64,000 nt of DNA, taken from NCBI RefSeq assembly GCF_000013405.1, contig NC_007759.1, positions 673,501 through 737,500 on the forward strand, read 5' to 3'. A program made the position numbers and the translations under genes. Within the stretch, counting starts at the first letter, position 1, and every line of letters starts with the position of its first letter. The notes under the pieces are model-generated. The model did not search any database. It saw only the letters and a list, made by a program, of their open reading frames with translations, and was not told where the DNA came from. The DNA comes from Syntrophus aciditrophicus SB (GTDB taxonomy: Bacteria > Desulfobacterota > Syntrophia > Syntrophales > Syntrophaceae). Positions 29,129 to 36,949 of the stretch are shown here, one piece after another.

Positions 29129-29156
29129 GATAATGAAAATCTTAATCGTTTTCATT
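29129..29156. promoter_or_regulatory. Inverted repeat resembling a Fur-type box ahead of the acyl-CoA synthetase
   Basis: AATGAAAA (29132-29139) and TTTTCATT (29149-29156) are perfect inverted arms separated by nine bases. The 19 bases from 29129 agree with the classical Fur consensus at 16 positions by my count. It lies 29-56 bases before the ATG of the acyl-CoA synthetase, right for an operator. AT-rich DNA gives such matches easily, and iron control of acid activation is not an obvious need, so the regulator is open. Confidence 0.35.
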
Positions 29157-29184
29157 GTTATTCTTAAAAAAAGGAGGAATACAA

Positions 29185-30834
29185 ATGGGTAAAGCGGTAG
29201 ATTATACAGTTTTGAAATCTGTCTGGCAGACAGAGCATACCGTTACAAGGCAGCTTTATCGTATGTTGCAGAAATGGCCGGATAAAGTTGCGATCATTGA
29301 TCCTTTGATGAAGAAATCGCTGACCTACAGGCAGTGGGATGAAGAAGCCAACCAGTTCGCGCATGCCCTTCTTGAAGCAGGGTGCACCACTTATGATACC
29401 GTCATGAGTGATGTATTCAATTGTTCCGAGTGGTTTACTCTGTACATGGGATGTGCGAAGGCCAGGTGCGTAAATGCAATGCAGAATTTCATGCTTCCCG
29501 AGGGGCAGGTTTCTAAGCTGATGGATGACAGCGAAACGGCCGTTTTCGTCTATGACTCTTCCCTCAAGGATATGGCGGTGAAAGCCGTTGAACTGTGCAA
29601 GTTCAAGCCGAAGGTCTGCGTCATGATAGGTGAGGGTGAAGTTCCCCCCGGCCATGTGAGTTATGCGAAATTTATCGAAGGCAAACCAAAGACTGCGCCG
29701 CCGACGGAGAAGGACGTCGAGATGTGGGATCCGTGCATGCTTATCTACACGTCCGGGACGACAGGCCTGCCCAAGGGATTTTTCGTGAGTCATGCGACCA
29801 TCTTCTTCGACTGCATGATGAATGGTCACCTGCACAAGGTTGACGAACACTGCGTCAGTCTTGCCACAAACCCGCTCTTTCACAGAGGGGGAAATACAAC
29901 GGGGGTTCTGCCCGTACTCCATCAAGGGGGAGCCGTTGTCATCATGAGATCCTTTGACGAGAATCTGGCATTGGATTACATCGAAAAATACAAGGTTACC
30001 CACATGGTCAGCGCTCCTGTCATCTATGAGAGAATGTGTCATACGCAGGAAGAGAAAGCTCGCGATGTCAGCAGTCTGCGTGCCCTGTGCTCCATGGGCG
30101 CACCCCTCGATAAGGATTCCTGTCTGAGAGTCATGAGAATCCTGTGTCCCGGCGTTTACAACGGTTATGGAACCGCGGATCAGCATTGGGTCACCATGCT
30201 GAAACCCTGGGAGTTGCCGGAAAAGGCGGGAACCATCGGCCTGCCGATTACGGAAGACATGATCGTACTCGTCCGCCTTGATCTTGGACGTCGCGGCAAT
30301 CCGAACAATCCTGAAGACCTCGTCCCGAGGGATGGTGTGACGGAAGGCGAAATCGCTCTCAGAACCATGCATGGCTGTTATGGATATCTGAACAGACCCC
30401 AGGATACCGAGAAGGGATTCCCCTATCCGGGCTGGCAGCTTCCGGGCGATACGGCGGTCTGGGACGCAGAAGGTTATATCTCCATCCGTGGCCGTACGGA
30501 TGACATGATCATCACGGGTGCGGAAAATGTTCATCCCGTCGTGGTTGAGGAGGCGATCAAGGACCATCCCGGCGTCATCGACGTCTTCGTAACGGGTGCC
30601 CCGAGCAAGAGGTGGGGTGAGGCGATCGTTGCCTATATCGCCCTGAAAGATCCCAATCTCAAGGAAGAAGACTTTGTGGAATTCTGCAAGAATCACCCGA
30701 GGCTGGCAAGGTATCAGCGGCCAAAGTATTACAAGTTCGTTGACTTCAAGGAACTGCCCTTCAATCCATCAGGAAAGAAAATGCATTTTGTCATCAAGGA
30801 AAGGGCCAAGAAAGATTTCCCCGACTTGGATTAG
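29185..30834 (+). CDS. AMP-forming acyl-CoA synthetase (ANL superfamily)
   Basis: A 549-residue acid:CoA ligase that would activate a carboxylic acid with ATP and CoA, releasing AMP and PPi. The phosphate loop LIYTSGTTGLPKG lies near residue 190. NGYGTADQHWV is the adenine/acyl-site region. GRTDDMIITGAENVHP marks the hinge, and NPSGKK near the C-terminus carries the catalytic lysine. I cannot fix the acid (fatty, aromatic or short-chain). AAGGAGG sits seven bases before ATG 29185. The transporter gene follows 137 bases later on the same strand, suggesting joint uptake or export and activation of an organic acid. Confidence 0.88.
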   Translation: MGKAVDYTVLKSVWQTEHTVTRQLYRMLQKWPDKVAIIDPLMKKSLTYRQWDEEANQFAHALLEAGCTTYDTVMSDVFNCSEWFTLYMGCAKARCVNAMQNFMLPEGQVSKLMDDSETAVFVYDSSLKDMAVKAVELCKFKPKVCVMIGEGEVPPGHVSYAKFIEGKPKTAPPTEKDVEMWDPCMLIYTSGTTGLPKGFFVSHATIFFDCMMNGHLHKVDEHCVSLATNPLFHRGGNTTGVLPVLHQGGAVVIMRSFDENLALDYIEKYKVTHMVSAPVIYERMCHTQEEKARDVSSLRALCSMGAPLDKDSCLRVMRILCPGVYNGYGTADQHWVTMLKPWELPEKAGTIGLPITEDMIVLVRLDLGRRGNPNNPEDLVPRDGVTEGEIALRTMHGCYGYLNRPQDTEKGFPYPGWQLPGDTAVWDAEGYISIRGRTDDMIITGAENVHPVVVEEAIKDHPGVIDVFVTGAPSKRWGEAIVAYIALKDPNLKEEDFVEFCKNHPRLARYQRPKYYKFVDFKELPFNPSGKKMHFVIKERAKKDFPDLD

Positions 30835-30857
30835 AAAGCATCCTTTTGAAAACATTG

Positions 30858-30893
30858 ATAGAGTTTCCCGGAGAGAAAACCGGGAAACTCTAT
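30858..30893 (+). other. Perfect 14-base-pair hairpin between the synthetase and transporter genes
   Basis: ATAGAGTTTCCCGG and CCGGGAAACTCTAT are exact inverted arms with an eight-base loop (AGAGAAAA), 23 bases after the synthetase stop. No T-run follows on either strand, so it is not a normal intrinsic terminator. Such a stem could protect the upstream message from 3' decay and set unequal expression of the two genes. Confidence 0.7.
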
Positions 30894-30971
30894 GATGAAT
30901 GGCCGATTATGGGGATCTTTACTGAAGTCTTTGATAAGCTTTGAAAGGAACAAAAAAAGGAGGAATACTTT

Positions 30972-31628
30972 ATGTCGCAGGAACATACTTTTGCTTCTCC
31001 CGGACCTGCCGGGTTGGCTGCATTAGCTGTCGCGTGCTTTGGTTTTGGTGCCGTTTTCTTAGGACTGGTAAAGCCGGGCGGGTATCCGATCCTTGCTGCC
31101 TGGCTTGTCGGTGGCGGTATTGTGCAGATTGTAGTTGCCATCATGGAATTGAAAGATAAAAATTTGACCGGCGGCAACGTCTTTTTGTTTTTTTGTGCCT
31201 TCTTCATGTTCGCTGCAGCATTAAGTTTGATGTCCAAGTTCCTTTTGCTGGTCGGAGCGGGTGCTTTTATTCCGAAAGAGGCAGCAGCGGCTTCGGCAGC
31301 AGCGGCGATCACCTGGTTCCCGAAACCCGATCCCTATGTGGAGGGATGGTGCTGGATGGCAGGCGCCGCGTTCCTGACAGCGGTAACCCCGGCCTATGCC
31401 AAATCAACTTCCCTGCTTTTTTTGCTGGTTATCCTGGTTGACATCTGCCTCTGGCTTATTGTCGGCATGGACACGGGATGGTATGCCGATCCGGCAACCT
31501 GGAAGCCGATGGTCGGGTATATGCTGATTTTCTGCGGATGGATCGGAATTTACCTGGCGGGGGCAACGGTTTGCAATACCGCATACGGCAAGTCGATTTA
31601 TTATGTACCCAAACCCTTGGTGAAGTAA
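30972..31628 (+). CDS. GPR1/FUN34/YaaH (SatP)-family acetate transporter
   Basis: A 218-residue membrane protein with six predicted helices. The N-terminal SPGPAGLAALAVACFGFG corresponds to the family NPAPLGL region, and the spacing of helices fits SatP-type channels for acetate and succinate. A longer polar segment (AAAASAAAAITWFPKPDP) sits between helices 3 and 4. AAGGAGG lies about eight bases before ATG 30972. In a syntroph whose end product is acetate, release rather than uptake is likely; that is inference. Confidence 0.82.
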   Translation: MSQEHTFASPGPAGLAALAVACFGFGAVFLGLVKPGGYPILAAWLVGGGIVQIVVAIMELKDKNLTGGNVFLFFCAFFMFAAALSLMSKFLLLVGAGAFIPKEAAAASAAAAITWFPKPDPYVEGWCWMAGAAFLTAVTPAYAKSTSLLFLLVILVDICLWLIVGMDTGWYADPATWKPMVGYMLIFCGWIGIYLAGATVCNTAYGKSIYYVPKPLVK

Positions 31629-31661
31629 TTATTCGCAAGCAAGATAGATAAGGCAACATGC

Positions 31662-31705
31662 AGGGGCAGGTTATCATACAATATGACCTGCCCCTTCTTT
31701 ATTGT
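31662..31705 (+). terminator. Rho-independent terminator after the transporter gene
   Basis: AGGGGCAGGT and ACCTGCCCCT form a perfect ten-base-pair GC-rich stem with a short partly paired loop, followed by TTCTTTATTGTTGTTT. It closes the acyl-CoA synthetase/transporter unit. Confidence 0.88.
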
Positions 31706-31872
31706 TGTTTCCTCGGTCAGACCGGTTTTATTTCCTGTTTATTTTTAATCTGATCCCGGAAAAACAAGAACGCCTTTCACTCTGGGCAATGTAGAGAGAA
31801 CCGGAAAATTTTGATAAACAACCAATCGATAAATATAATCTGCCTTTTGTGATTTTAGGATAAGGAAAATGT

Positions 31873-31901
31873 TTGACAACCGCCTTTTGCCTGCGTATCG
31901 T
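31873..31901 (+). promoter_or_regulatory. Sigma-70 type promoter for the PEBP-family gene
   Basis: TTGACA, a 17-base spacer, then TATCGT. Transcription would start near 31908. The -35 box overlaps the upstream edge of the open frame, which argues that translation begins later, at 31987. Confidence 0.5.
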
Positions 31902-31986
31902 TACCATACCATTTCAACGAAGAAAGGTGCGCAAGATTTCTTCTTTTTTTCGTCCACTGAACGTGACGAGAAGGAGGTCACGGCCT

Positions 31987-32544
31987 ATGAAAAAACAGTG
32001 CGGATGGATTATTGCCGGGTTGATTCTTTTACTTTGTCTTGGATTCTCAGGTAATGCCTTATCAGTACCGAAAGGAGGCAGAACAATGAAAATCACGAGT
32101 TCCGCTTTTAAAGAGAGGGAGATGATTCCCTTGAAATACACATGCGATGGGCGGGATATTTCTCCATCCCTGGAATGGGACAACGTGCCTGACGGCACGA
32201 AAAGTTTCGCTTTGATTTGTGACGATCCGGATGCGCCTCGGGGGACCTGGGTTCACTGGGTTGTTTATGATATTCCGCCCAGTGTGAAAAAACTTGATGA
32301 GAATGTCCGACCGGAGGCCGAACTTGAAAGCGGTATTCGACAGGGTAAGAACGACTGGCCGAAAATCGGTTACGGCGGACCCTGTCCACCCAGCGGCACT
32401 CATCGGTATTATTTCAAGCTGTATGCGCTGGACACGATGCTGAATCTTGCACCGGGAGCGACCAAAGAGCAATTGTTGAAGGCAATGAAGGGGCATGTTC
32501 TTGCAGAAGCCCAACTCATGGGGAGATATCAAAGGCACAGATAA
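31987..32544 (+). CDS. PEBP-family (YbhB/YbcL-type) protein, putative exported form
   Basis: A phosphatidylethanolamine-binding-protein-like fold: DPDAPRGTWVHWVVYDIP and GGPCPPSGTHRYYFKLYALD are the two ligand-pocket motifs. The biological role of bacterial members is unsettled. From ATG 31987 the product is 185 residues with a signal peptide (MKKQ, hydrophobic 7-22, then NALS). From the internal ATG 32086 it is a 152-residue leaderless protein that already contains the entire PEBP domain. Both starts have near-perfect ribosome sites (AAGGAGG at 31971, AAAGGAGG at 32071), so two forms in two compartments are likely. Confidence 0.85.
   Translation: MKKQCGWIIAGLILLLCLGFSGNALSVPKGGRTMKITSSAFKEREMIPLKYTCDGRDISPSLEWDNVPDGTKSFALICDDPDAPRGTWVHWVVYDIPPSVKKLDENVRPEAELESGIRQGKNDWPKIGYGGPCPPSGTHRYYFKLYALDTMLNLAPGATKEQLLKAMKGHVLAEAQLMGRYQRHR
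32071..32088 (+). promoter_or_regulatory. Internal ribosome site and second start within the PEBP gene
   Basis: AAAGGAGG at 32071-32078, seven bases before ATG 32086 in the same frame. It would make a cytoplasmic PEBP protein without the signal peptide (MKITSSAFKEREM...), the usual N-terminus of cytoplasmic YbhB relatives. Confidence 0.6.
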
Positions 32545-32629
32545 AGAGGGACAGAAATTCCTTTCAGCAGGATGGCCGTGAAACGTCGCGCATCGGCGGA
32601 AAAATCCAGCAGGAAAAAGTATTTTCAAT

Positions 32630-33388
32630 GTGATAAGAAGCAAAAGAAGAAATAGTAGCAGATTGTCAAGTAACGTGCATAGCTTGGTCCCAATTAGAGA
32701 GAAAAGAAAGAACCTCTGTCTTTCATGCGGAGAACCGATAGACGGTGGCAAGAGGAAATATTGTTCCGTCGGCTGCCGCCAGAGGTTGCGCAACAAACTG
32801 GATCTGAGAACCGGCTTGATCCAGGCGTTGAATACCCGTTACGCCACTTTTTATTTTTCGGATCTGGCGATCATGATGGATATGATCCCTTACAGTTCCA
32901 GGGAGATCTACAGTTTTTCCTTTCCACGCGTTCTGGGTAAAAAACCCGCTGATGATTTCAGTCGAATGGCCGATCATATGGGTGAGATCTGGTGGGCGGA
33001 ACAGCGGCGGACCAATAAAAGGTATCTGGCATCAAGGTTTCTGCTTGATCGGGCTGTAAGGAACAACGGTTCGATGCTTTGTGTAAAGCCCTATGAAGTG
33101 CGGATGCCTGCCATTCAGAAAAAATCGCTTCAGCATCTCAAACTTGATCATGGAGAACTCAACCATGGAGACCCATGTCGGGTGATTCGAAATGCCTACC
33201 GTCAGCAGGTAAAAATTCACCATCCCGATCTGGGAGGAGATGCATTCATATTCAGAAAGATACAGACAGCCTATGAGGCTCTGATGCTCTGGGCCCGAAA
33301 TCCCACTTTTGTCAAACGCCGCGGATTTCCGGATAAGTGGTTCTACGACGGAGACAAAAACAAATGGCTGCAACCCATATCTTGGTAA
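32630..33388 (+). CDS. Orphan protein with N-terminal zinc finger and C-terminal J-domain-like segment
   Basis: About 252 residues; I do not recognise a named family. Cys 30, 33, 45 and 49 (CLSC and CSVGC in a basic stretch) look like a small zinc-binding finger. Residues ~60-165 are unassigned. Near the C-terminus RNAYRQQVKIHHPDLGGD carries the HPD motif (198-200) of a J-domain, followed by KIQTAYEAL as its last helix, so it may recruit an Hsp70. The GTG start at 32630 is weakly supported and the real start may be later. It stands alone between the PEBP and SpeD-SpeE genes. Confidence 0.65.
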   Translation: MIRSKRRNSSRLSSNVHSLVPIREKRKNLCLSCGEPIDGGKRKYCSVGCRQRLRNKLDLRTGLIQALNTRYATFYFSDLAIMMDMIPYSSREIYSFSFPRVLGKKPADDFSRMADHMGEIWWAEQRRTNKRYLASRFLLDRAVRNNGSMLCVKPYEVRMPAIQKKSLQHLKLDHGELNHGDPCRVIRNAYRQQVKIHHPDLGGDAFIFRKIQTAYEALMLWARNPTFVKRRGFPDKWFYDGDKNKWLQPISW

Positions 33389-33624
33389 CATAGAAGCATC
33401 ACAGGTCTCTTGTTATCAATAACTTGCCTGATTCTGAATGCGAAAACCTGTTTGTCTTTAATAAAGTCTCTTAATTTTCTTTGATAACCTAAAATGTTTC
33501 CAGCTTTCCATTGATCGTTCCTTTCCATTTCTGAATCTGTTCCTCTTCTTCCCGTTTTTTATTGACAGAACATCCTCATTTTTATATAAGAATCACTGTC
33601 TGTGAGATCTTATTAGTTAAATAT

Positions 33625-33654
33625 TTGAATTTCTTGATAATATTTTCATATAGA
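33625..33654 (+). promoter_or_regulatory. Promoter for the SpeD-SpeE fusion gene
   Basis: TTGAAT, an 18-base spacer, then TATAGA, with a predicted start near 33661, 47 bases before the ATG. The rest of the 319-base gap after the J-domain gene is AT-rich and shows no gene or strong terminator. Confidence 0.45.
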
Positions 33655-33707
33655 CTTCCGTGTCACGAATGTGGCGTGGGAATCCGTTAAGAAATGAAGG
33701 GGCGGCC

Positions 33708-34784
33708 ATGAAGCCCACGGGAAACCAAATCCTTGCAGAATTTTTTCGTTGTTCTGCAAACATATTGAATGATTCCGACGCGCTTGAAAGAATCCTGGCG
33801 GGAGGGATTGAAGCCTGCGGTCTCGGCCTGGTCAGCTTGAACAGCCATTGCTATGATCCCATCGGCATTACCTCTATTGCCGTCATCAGTGAATCCCACA
33901 TTGCAATCCATACCTATCCGGAAGCCCATCACGCCTCGGTGGATATTTTTACCTGTTCCCGGGGTAACGAGAAGTCACAGCATCTTTTGCATTATCTGGA
34001 AGAGAAACTGATGCCGGCAACCACACGGGTTGTGGAGGTATCCAGGGGAAATCCCCTCGAGGTGTCCCGGACCAACTGGATTACCGATGATAACAGCGCA
34101 ACCGGTTTTGATGTCCGGTATCGCGTTGATCGGGAACTCTTTTCCGGGTTATCCAGGTATCAGGATATCAAGGTCATCGAGAATCAGGATTTCGGCCGGA
34201 TGCTGTTTCTGGATAATGATCTGCAGATTGCTGAAAGGGATGCCTGGCTCTATAACGAGGCGATGGTAAGTCCAGTGCGTGGAAAACTGGATGATCTTTC
34301 GTCTGTGGCGATTTTAGGCGGCGGGGATGGCGGTGTTCTTTATGAACTGTTGAAATTGGATCCCGGCAGTGTTTCTGTCATTGATATCGATGAAGAAGTC
34401 ATTCGGGTGGCAAGGACCTACCTCGAAAGCATCTGTCATTCTGCCTTCGAAGACGAAAGGGTAAACATTGTTCTTGCCGATGTGTTCGAATACCTGGACG
34501 GGAGCCATCAGTTCGATGCAATGATCTATGACTTGACCATGCATCCGGAGTCCTTTATCGTGATGGATCGTGAGGACTACCTGAATCAGCTCTTTATGAA
34601 AATGAAGGAAGATTTGAAAAGCCAGGGAGTTGTTTCCCTGCAGTGTGCTTCGGAATATGATCAAAAAACGACAGCGCTTGTAGAAAAATTGCTGAACCGG
34701 CATTTCTCTTCCGTAAAGATGGACAAAAAGCTGATCCCCTCCTACGGCAGCATGTGGATGTTTGCATCCTGCATCAAAACCTGA
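33708..34784 (+). CDS. Fused S-adenosylmethionine decarboxylase / aminopropyltransferase
   Basis: A 358-residue fusion. Residues 1-~125 are a SpeD proenzyme: the cleavage site SESHIAIHTYPE puts the pyruvoyl-forming serine at 63, with His 68 and Cys 83, the residues expected of self-processing class 1 enzymes. Residues ~135-358 are a spermidine/spermine-synthase-like methyltransferase fold: GGGDGG at 204-209 binds decarboxylated SAM; YDLTMHP (274-280) stands where spermidine synthases have DSSDP, and PSYGSMWMF is near the end. The DLT form is closer to eukaryotic spermine synthase. ATG 33708 has AAGGGG five bases upstream. One chain could make and use decarboxylated SAM for polyamine synthesis; the amine acceptor is unknown, and an ornithine/arginine decarboxylase activity is possible. 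Confidence 0.9.
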   Translation: MKPTGNQILAEFFRCSANILNDSDALERILAGGIEACGLGLVSLNSHCYDPIGITSIAVISESHIAIHTYPEAHHASVDIFTCSRGNEKSQHLLHYLEEKLMPATTRVVEVSRGNPLEVSRTNWITDDNSATGFDVRYRVDRELFSGLSRYQDIKVIENQDFGRMLFLDNDLQIAERDAWLYNEAMVSPVRGKLDDLSSVAILGGGDGGVLYELLKLDPGSVSVIDIDEEVIRVARTYLESICHSAFEDERVNIVLADVFEYLDGSHQFDAMIYDLTMHPESFIVMDREDYLNQLFMKMKEDLKSQGVVSLQCASEYDQKTTALVEKLLNRHFSSVKMDKKLIPSYGSMWMFASCIKT

Positions 34785-34812
34785 AACGATCAGGAACCCC
34801 GTCTGAGCTTTT

Positions 34813-36669
34813 ATGAACCGGCAACAACTGGAAGGTCGTATAGACATAGCGCCACGGACGCCCGGTGTTTATCTCATGAAGGATGCCGCCGGCAAGATCC
34901 TCTATGTGGGGAAGGCAAAGAATCTCAAAAGCCGGACTCGCGCTTACTTCAGCGGGACGGATTCCCGCGCCATGATCCCCTTTCTTGTTTCCCGAATCCA
35001 CGATATCGAGTTTATCCTGACGGAGACGGAAAAGGAAGCCCTGATTCTTGAGAACAATCTGATCAAAGAACACCATCCTCGTTACAATATCTGTTTTCGG
35101 GATGACAAGGCCTATTTCAACATCCGTGCGGATCTCAACGAACCCTTCCCCAGGTTTCAACTGGTTCGACGCCCCCGCAAAGACGGGGCAAAATACTTCG
35201 GACCCTATCCTTCCAGTGCCTCGGCCCGGGAAACCCTCCAGTTTCTTCAATCCATCTTTCCCCTTCGAACATGCCGCGATGCGGAATTGAAATCACGCAC
35301 GAGGCCCTGTCTTGAATATCAGATCAAGCGGTGTCTTGCTCCCTGTGTTGGTCGAATAAACTCAGAAGACTATCTGCAAATGGTCCGGGATGGAGTTTCC
35401 TTTCTTGAAGGACGGGGAAATAATCTGCTCCGTGAACTGCGGGAGCGGATGAAGATGGCGGCTGAACAGATGAATTATGAGGAGGCAGCCTTTTTGAGAG
35501 ATCGGATCAGGGCGATAGAAGAAACCCTTGAAAGGCAGCGTATGGTTTCGATGACGTTCAAAGATCAGGATATCTTCGGCTTATACCGGGAAGGACACCT
35601 GATTCAGGTCTGTATTCTTCTGATTCGTCAGGGAAAAATTCTGGGAAGCCGGCTCCTTCCCCTTTTGAAATTTGAAGGCGAGACGGCGGACATGCTGTCT
35701 TCGCTGCTCATGCAATATTATGATCAATCTGTAGACATTCCTCAGGAAATTCTTATTCCGGCATCGATCGAGGATCGGCAGGTCATACGGGAATGGCTGG
35801 AGGAAAAGCGTGGAAAGGGGCTTTCCATTCTGATTCCCCGAAAAGGGCGAGGCCTGGAACTTCTCCATATTGCGGAACAGAATGCGGAACATGGCTTCAA
35901 AATGGAGCGCAAGTCGCTCGATGATTCTGATGAGTCCCTGCGGCTGCTCATGGAAAGACTTCATCTCAGACGCTTCCCCAGGAAAATAGAGGCGTTTGAC
36001 ATCTCGAACATCGGTGGACGGCTGGCTGTCGCCGCCATGGTGACCTTTCAAGATGGCAGACCCTTGAAGTCCGGTTATCGGCGTTTTCGAATCCGGACGG
36101 TCCATGGAGCAGACGATTATGCCATGATGTATGAGGCTTTGAAGAGGAGGTATCAGGGTAAGGAAAACCTGCCTGACCTCATTGTCGTGGATGGAGGAAA
36201 AGGTCAGCTGGCTGTGGCGTTTTCCCTGTTGAAGGATCTGTCGATTTCGGGACAGGATGTGATCGGTCTGGCCAAGGAAAGGGTAAACGGAGTTACCGTG
36301 CAGGGGGGAGTCAACAAAAGTGAAGACCGCGTTTACCTCCCCCATAAAAAGGAAGCCCTGTACCTGAGCCGCTGGCCTGCGGTGCTTTTCCTGCTTCAAC
36401 GCATTCGGGATGAGGCGCACCGTTTTGCCGTTTCCTATCATCGAAGTCTGAAGACCCGAAGCGATTTCATGTCTCTTCTGGACGACATACCGGGTGTGGG
36501 AGAAGTTCGTAAAAAGGCCCTTCTCCTGAGTTTCGGAGATCTTGCCCGGATACGAGAGGCAACTGTCGAGGAGTTGACTCAGGTGGAGGGAATCGGAAAG
36601 GATCTGGGAGAAAAAATTCATGCGTTCCTTCACAACGATCAACGATCGGTTGAACCATCAACAGGATAG
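34813..36669 (+). CDS. uvrC: Excinuclease ABC subunit C
   Basis: UvrC makes both incisions in nucleotide excision repair. It has 618 residues: an N-terminal GIY-YIG nuclease (PGVYLMKDAAGKILYVGKAK), a Cys-rich segment (CLEYQIKRCLAPCVG) that may hold an Fe-S cluster as in other UvrC proteins, the UVR motif (AAEQMNYEEAAFLRDRI), an RNase-H-like nuclease (FDISNIGG, DLIVVDGGKGQL) and C-terminal helix-hairpin-helices (LDDIPGVGEVRKKALL). ATG 34813 follows the fusion gene by 28 bases with a poor ribosome site, so cotranscription is plausible. Confidence 0.95.
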   Translation: MNRQQLEGRIDIAPRTPGVYLMKDAAGKILYVGKAKNLKSRTRAYFSGTDSRAMIPFLVSRIHDIEFILTETEKEALILENNLIKEHHPRYNICFRDDKAYFNIRADLNEPFPRFQLVRRPRKDGAKYFGPYPSSASARETLQFLQSIFPLRTCRDAELKSRTRPCLEYQIKRCLAPCVGRINSEDYLQMVRDGVSFLEGRGNNLLRELRERMKMAAEQMNYEEAAFLRDRIRAIEETLERQRMVSMTFKDQDIFGLYREGHLIQVCILLIRQGKILGSRLLPLLKFEGETADMLSSLLMQYYDQSVDIPQEILIPASIEDRQVIREWLEEKRGKGLSILIPRKGRGLELLHIAEQNAEHGFKMERKSLDDSDESLRLLMERLHLRRFPRKIEAFDISNIGGRLAVAAMVTFQDGRPLKSGYRRFRIRTVHGADDYAMMYEALKRRYQGKENLPDLIVVDGGKGQLAVAFSLLKDLSISGQDVIGLAKERVNGVTVQGGVNKSEDRVYLPHKKEALYLSRWPAVLFLLQRIRDEAHRFAVSYHRSLKTRSDFMSLLDDIPGVGEVRKKALLLSFGDLARIREATVEELTQVEGIGKDLGEKIHAFLHNDQRSVEPSTG

Positions 36670-36712
36670 ATGAATAGATGATATTGCAGATATTCCATGA
36701 AGAGAACCTTGC

Positions 36713-36743
36713 TTGAACGTACGAATCTTCTTCTTTGTATACT
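36713..36743 (+). promoter_or_regulatory. Possible promoter for the manganese riboswitch transcript
   Basis: TTGAAC, a 19-base spacer, then TATACT. Start expected near 36750, about 40 bases before the aptamer. The spacer is longer than ideal, so this is tentative. Confidence 0.35.
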
Positions 36744-36792
36744 GACAAAAAATGTTTGCTTTCCCCCCTTTTCTGTTTTAGAGTGCCCTCGT

Positions 36793-36883
36793 CCTGAAGG
36801 GGAGTAGCTGACAAGTGCAAGGTCAAAATACTGGTGAAAGTCTGGCCTTGCCGTTGGTTTCGACCAATTAGCGAGACTTTCGG
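36793..36883 (+). ncRNA. yybP-ykoY (Mn2+) riboswitch aptamer
   Basis: The signature GGGGAGTAGCT (36799-36809) of the yybP-ykoY class is present. The closing stem pairs CCTGAAGG (36793-36800) with CTTTCGG (36877-36883). A second helix forms from GCAAGG and CCTTGC, and a hairpin from TTGG/CCAA (36854-36867). In this class Mn2+ bridges two loops and stabilises the closing stem. Here that stem shares its 3' strand with the terminator that follows, so metal binding should prevent termination and turn on the downstream gene, an ON switch for manganese. Confidence 0.88.
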
Positions 36884-36922
36884 TGCGAGTTGCTCCGTCA
36901 TCCGAAGTGTCTCGTTTTTTTT
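36872..36922 (+). terminator. Riboswitch expression-platform terminator
   Basis: CGAGACTTTCGG (36872-36883) pairs with CCGAAG-T-GTCTCG (36902-36914), followed by eight T. Its 5' arm includes the 3' strand of the aptamer closing stem, so the two folds exclude each other. Confidence 0.85.
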
Positions 36923-36949
36923 GCCGTAAAATCAAAAGGGTGGCAGAAA

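Noticed and set aside
29164..30696. A 510-codon open frame on the minus strand
   Set aside because: It lies entirely opposite the acyl-CoA synthetase, whose motifs, ribosome site and length are convincing. The antisense translation shows no known motif.
32572..32655. A 27-codon frame encoding a very basic peptide between the PEBP and zinc-finger/J genes
   Set aside because: Too short to judge, the ribosome site is poorly spaced, and it overlaps the start of the next gene in another frame.
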